A stretch of DNA of 23,529 bases from an uncultured Eubacteriales bacterium (GTDB lineage Bacteria; Bacillota; Clostridia; Oscillospirales; Oscillospiraceae). This document shows, piece after piece, positions 20,733 to 23,529 of this stretch. Where the stretch lies: assembly GCA_900545815.1 (NCBI GenBank), contig URAM01000031.1, positions 1 to 23,529 on the forward strand, written 5' to 3'. Under the pieces are notes generated by a model. The model had not been told where the DNA came from and ran no database searches. It saw nothing but the letters and a program-made list of their open reading frames with translations. Position 1 is the stretch's first letter; every line of letters starts with the position of its first letter. The position numbers and the translations under genes were made by a program.

Positions 20733-22646
20733 ATGGAAAAAAAGCAATTTCAAGCAGAAAGCCAGCGTCTGCTGGACTTAATGATCAACTCCATCTACAC
20801 CAATAAAGAGATCTTCCTGCGGGAAGTCATCTCCAACGCCAGCGATGCCATCGACAAGCTGGCCTATAAAGCGCTGACCGACGACAAGGTTGGCCTGAAC
20901 CGAAGCGATTTCAAGATCCGCATCCTGCCCGACAAGGAAAACAGCCAGCTGACCATCTCCGATAACGGCATCGGCATGACCGCCGAAGAACTGGAGAAGA
21001 ACCTAGGCACCATCGCCCGTTCCGGCTCCTTCAAGTTCCGCAAGGACGTGGCCGAAGGCTCCGGCGTAGACGAGGCCGATGTGGACGTGATCGGTCAGTT
21101 CGGCGTGGGCTTCTACTCCACCTTCATGGTGGCCGATCACGTCACCGTCATCTCCCGTGCCTACGGCAGCGACAAGGCTTATCAGTGGGATTCCGACGGC
21201 GTAGACGGTTTCACCATCCAGGAGACCACCCGTGACACGGTGGGCACCGATGTCATCCTGAACATCAAGGCGGACACCGAGGAAGAAAGCTATCACCAGT
21301 ACCTGGAGAGCTACATGATCAAGCACTTGGTCAAGCGCTACTCTGACTATATCCGTTACCCCATCGAATGCCTGATGGAAAAGACTCGGATGAAGGAAAA
21401 GGATCCCAACGCCCCCGAAGGGGAACAGCAGGGCTGGGAGAACTACCAGGAATGGGAAGTTCTGAACTCCATGATCCCCCTGTGGAACCGTCCCAAGGAG
21501 GATGTGAAGGACGAGGAATACACCCAGTTCTATCAGCAGAACTTCGGCGCCTCCGGCAAGCCCCTGACCACCATGCGCGTAGCCGCAGAGGGCAACGTCT
21601 CCTACACCGCCCTCATGTTCATCCCCGAAACCGCCTCCCAGGAATTTTATACCCGTGAGTCCAAGCGCGGCCTGCGCCTGTATTCCTCCGGCGTCATGAT
21701 CATGGACAAGTGCGAAGATCTGATCCCCGAGCACTTCCGTTTCGTCAGCGGCATCGTGGATACCCCTGACGTAGACCTGAACATCAGCCGTGAAATGCTC
21801 CAACAGACCCGTGTCCTCCAGGTTATCAGCCGGAATTTGGAAAAGAAGATCAAGAACGAGCTGCTGCGCATCCAGAAGGACGACCGCAAAAAGTACCAGA
21901 CCTTCTGGGACGCCTTCGGCCCCCAGATCAAGTTTGGCATCACCTCTGGCGCTGACCGCTCCATCTTGGAAGACTTGCTCATCTTCTCCTCCTCCGAAGT
22001 ACCGGAAGGCACTACGCTAAAGGAATATGTTGCGCGGATGAAGGAAGACCAGACCTATATCTACTACGCCTGCGGCCAGGAGATTGGCCAGATGGCAAAG
22101 CTGCCTCAGGCGGAACGGATCCTGGACAAGGGCTATGAAATCCTGTACCTGACCGATGACCTGGATGAGTTCGTCACCCAGCTGCTGGTGCAGTATGATG
22201 GCAAGCTGTTCAAGAGCATCAACGCCGAGGACGCCCTGCCGGAGAGCGATGAAGAAAAGGCAGAGGCAGAGGCCAAGAACAAGGCCAATACCTTCGTGGT
22301 AGACTTCGTGAAGAAGTGCCTGGGCGAAAAAGTAGCCGATGTCCGCATCAGCCGCATCCTCAAGAGCCAGCCCGTGTGCATGGTGGCCGACGGCCCCATC
22401 TCCCTGGAGATGGAAAAGTACTTCAACCGCCGCGGCAGAGAAGCCTTGGGCTATAAGGCACAGCGTGTCTTGGAGCTGAACGCCGATTCCGATGCCTACA
22501 AGGCACTGAAGGAGGCCATCATTGACGATGAAGAAAAGGCCAAACTGTATACCAACCTGCTCTACAACCAGGCTCTCATCATCGCCGGCCTGCCCCTGGA
22601 CGATGCCGCAGCCTTCACCGCTGACGTCTGCAAGCTGATGAAGTAA
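20733..22646 (+). CDS. htpG: molecular chaperone HtpG (Hsp90)
   Basis: A 637-aa bacterial Hsp90, normal length. The GHKL ATPase domain shows E31 (catalytic) and N35 in REVISNASDAIDKL, DNGIGM (77-82), and GQFGVGFYS (121-129). The middle domain includes the client/ATP-sensing region with RGLRLYSSGVMIMDKCEDLIP and the conserved Arg region NISREMLQQTRVLQVI; the C-terminal dimerisation domain ends in LMK, without the eukaryotic MEEVD tail. ATG at 20733 follows AAAGGGGAAAC. A CIRCE element over the promoter indicates control by HrcA, whereas B. subtilis htpG is outside the HrcA and CtsR regulons. A terminator follows. It acts as an ATP-driven chaperone in the cytosol. Confidence 0.97.
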   Translation: MEKKQFQAESQRLLDLMINSIYTNKEIFLREVISNASDAIDKLAYKALTDDKVGLNRSDFKIRILPDKENSQLTISDNGIGMTAEELEKNLGTIARSGSFKFRKDVAEGSGVDEADVDVIGQFGVGFYSTFMVADHVTVISRAYGSDKAYQWDSDGVDGFTIQETTRDTVGTDVILNIKADTEEESYHQYLESYMIKHLVKRYSDYIRYPIECLMEKTRMKEKDPNAPEGEQQGWENYQEWEVLNSMIPLWNRPKEDVKDEEYTQFYQQNFGASGKPLTTMRVAAEGNVSYTALMFIPETASQEFYTRESKRGLRLYSSGVMIMDKCEDLIPEHFRFVSGIVDTPDVDLNISREMLQQTRVLQVISRNLEKKIKNELLRIQKDDRKKYQTFWDAFGPQIKFGITSGADRSILEDLLIFSSSEVPEGTTLKEYVARMKEDQTYIYYACGQEIGQMAKLPQAERILDKGYEILYLTDDLDEFVTQLLVQYDGKLFKSINAEDALPESDEEKAEAEAKNKANTFVVDFVKKCLGEKVADVRISRILKSQPVCMVADGPISLEMEKYFNRRGREALGYKAQRVLELNADSDAYKALKEAIIDDEEKAKLYTNLLYNQALIIAGLPLDDAAAFTADVCKLMK

Positions 22647-22659
22647 CCTTACAAAGAAA

Positions 22660-22692
22660 CAAGCGCCGCAGGCCGCATAAAGTTTTGCGGGG
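22660..22692 (+). repeat. intergenic repeat, second copy
   Basis: Similar to 18579-18610 in the phage operon: CAAGC-x-CCGCAGG-x-CGCAT-x-AAG then a T-run and GGGG. Here it lies just after htpG, in front of its terminator. Confidence 0.6.
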
Positions 22693-22715
22693 CTTTTCCA
22701 AAAACAACCTCCCAC

Positions 22716-22750
22716 CCCCGAACGGTTCCCCGCCGTTCGGGGTCTTTTTT
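22716..22750 (+). terminator. terminator of htpG
   Basis: A perfect 10-bp stem (CCCCGAACGG with CCGTTCGGGG, 22716-22725 and 22733-22742) with a 7-base loop, followed by TCTTTTTT. Confidence 0.9.
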
Positions 22751-22846
22751 GTATGAAATCGAATCTATTTGCCAACCATAACCGTGGAAAAGTGCCCAAA
22801 CCACCCCTTAAAAATTCGCCATTTCTCTGAAAATAGAACGTTCCTC

Positions 22847-22874
22847 TTGCATCCTGAAAACAACGTGTTATGAT
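22847..22874 (+). promoter_or_regulatory. promoter of fucO
   Basis: TTGCAT (22847-22852), 16-base spacer, TATGAT (22869-22874). A ~120-base leader follows with several short inverted repeats (GAGGAG...CTCCTC near 22886-22930; TACAA-TT-TTGTA 22941-22952; TATCTT-AAA-AAGATA 22960-22974), one of which directly precedes the ribosome site. Confidence 0.7.
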
Positions 22875-23000
22875 AAAAATAAAGAGAGGAGCTTCTTCCT
22901 GTGCCCAGCCAGTTCTGACACACCTCCTCCGAATATGCAGTACAATTTTGTATCCACCCTATCTTAAAAAGATACTATGTTAGCGAAAGGAAGGTTCATT

Positions 23001-23529
23001 ATGGTCAATCGTATCGTTCTCAACACTGTATCCTACCATGGCTCTGGCGCCGTCAAAGAGATCGGGCCTGAGCTCTCCGCACGAGGCTTCCGGAAAGCCC
23101 TAATCTGCTCCGGCAAGCATGTAGTCAAGAGCGGTGAGATCAACAAGATTTTGGATCCGCTGAAAGAAGCGGGCATAGATGCCGCTCTTTTCACCGACAT
23201 CAAGGCCAACCCCACCATTGAAAACGTCCAGAACGGCGTCAAAGCCTTCCAGGGCGCCCAGGCGGACTGCATCATCGCCGTAGGCGGCGGTTCCGTCATG
23301 GATACCGCCAAAGCCATCGGCGTCATCATCAACAACCCGGAATTCGCCGACGTCCGCTCCCTGGAAGGGGTCGCCCCCACGAAGCGTCACGCTGTCTTTA
23401 CCGTCGCCGTCCCCACCACCGCCGGCACTGCCGCAGAGGTCACCATCAACTACGTCATCACCGATGTGGAGAAAAAGCGCAAGTTCGTCTGCGTGGATAC
23501 CAACGATATCCCCGAGATCGCTGTGGTCG
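23001..23529 (+). CDS. fucO: lactaldehyde reductase / iron-containing alcohol dehydrogenase, N-terminal part
   Basis: The first 176 residues of a group III alcohol dehydrogenase; the 3' end is outside the window. The N-terminus (MVNRIVLNTVSYHGSGAVKEI) and the region NNPEFADVRSLEG, then TTAGTAAEVTINYVITD, KRKFVCVD and DIPE follow E. coli FucO closely, and GGGSVMDTAKAIG is the NAD(P)-binding motif. FucO reduces L-lactaldehyde to 1,2-propanediol with NADH during fermentation of fucose and rhamnose. The metal-binding residues (Asp/His) lie past the window. ATG at 23001 follows AAAGGAAGG. Substrate preference is inferred by similarity: other related enzymes reduce various aldehydes. Confidence 0.9.
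   Translation, partial: MVNRIVLNTVSYHGSGAVKEIGPELSARGFRKALICSGKHVVKSGEINKILDPLKEAGIDAALFTDIKANPTIENVQNGVKAFQGAQADCIIAVGGGSVMDTAKAIGVIINNPEFADVRSLEGVAPTKRHAVFTVAVPTTAGTAAEVTINYVITDVEKKRKFVCVDTNDIPEIAVV

Overview
The window looks like a chromosomal segment of a fairly GC-rich, low-AT-intergenic member of the Bacillota, class Clostridia, most likely Oscillospiraceae/Ruminococcaceae-like. This rests on gene families (DUF1292 protein, VanW-family protein, DUF2461, a CIRCE-type heat-shock operator), strong AGGAGG ribosome sites, frequent GTG/TTG starts, consensus sigma-A promoters and a GC-rich intergenic repeat of a kind I associate with this group. The species cannot be fixed from sequence reading alone.

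Layout. (1) 1-533: 3' end of groEL with its terminator. (2) 534-2960: a small four-helix membrane protein behind a near-perfect promoter/palindrome, then on the minus strand a small lipoprotein, an unrecognised 146-aa protein, and a tRNA-Met/tRNA-Glu/tRNA-Val operon with its own promoter and terminator. (3) 2965-8935: ordinary host genes: a DEDDh exonuclease with a cysteine-rich C-terminal part, DUF1292 protein, rpiB, a two-helix zinc-ribbon membrane protein, a DUF2461 protein, a VanW-family membrane protein and an acidic 122-aa protein. (4) 8985-20347: one uninterrupted minus-strand operon of phage morphogenesis genes. (5) 20640-23529: htpG behind a CIRCE operator, then the 5' end of fucO (lactaldehyde reductase-like).

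The phage block runs in canonical siphovirus order: small terminase, large terminase, portal, scaffold, major capsid (P22-coat-like), head-tail connector, head closure, tail terminator, tail tube, tail assembly chaperones G and GT (joined by a -1 slippery heptamer C_CCT_TTC), tape measure, a small Dit-position protein, hub/fibre protein, and a small one-helix protein. All frames are open. It holds no integrase, repressor, replication gene, endolysin or recognisable holin, and host genes lie on both sides, so the set appears complete within the window. It is therefore either a trimmed prophage remnant or a domesticated, gene-transfer-agent-like particle cluster; a host-type intergenic repeat between terL and portal, and a strong hairpin in the leader upstream of terS, make the domesticated reading worth testing. 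This is the most interesting item in the window.

Other notable points: the CIRCE element at htpG implies HrcA control, linking it to the groE regulon whose groEL end lies at the other side of the window; several genes have starts that are decided by unusually good SD sequences in front of TTG or GTG codons; and several intergenic hairpins lack U-tracts and are better read as processing or stability elements.
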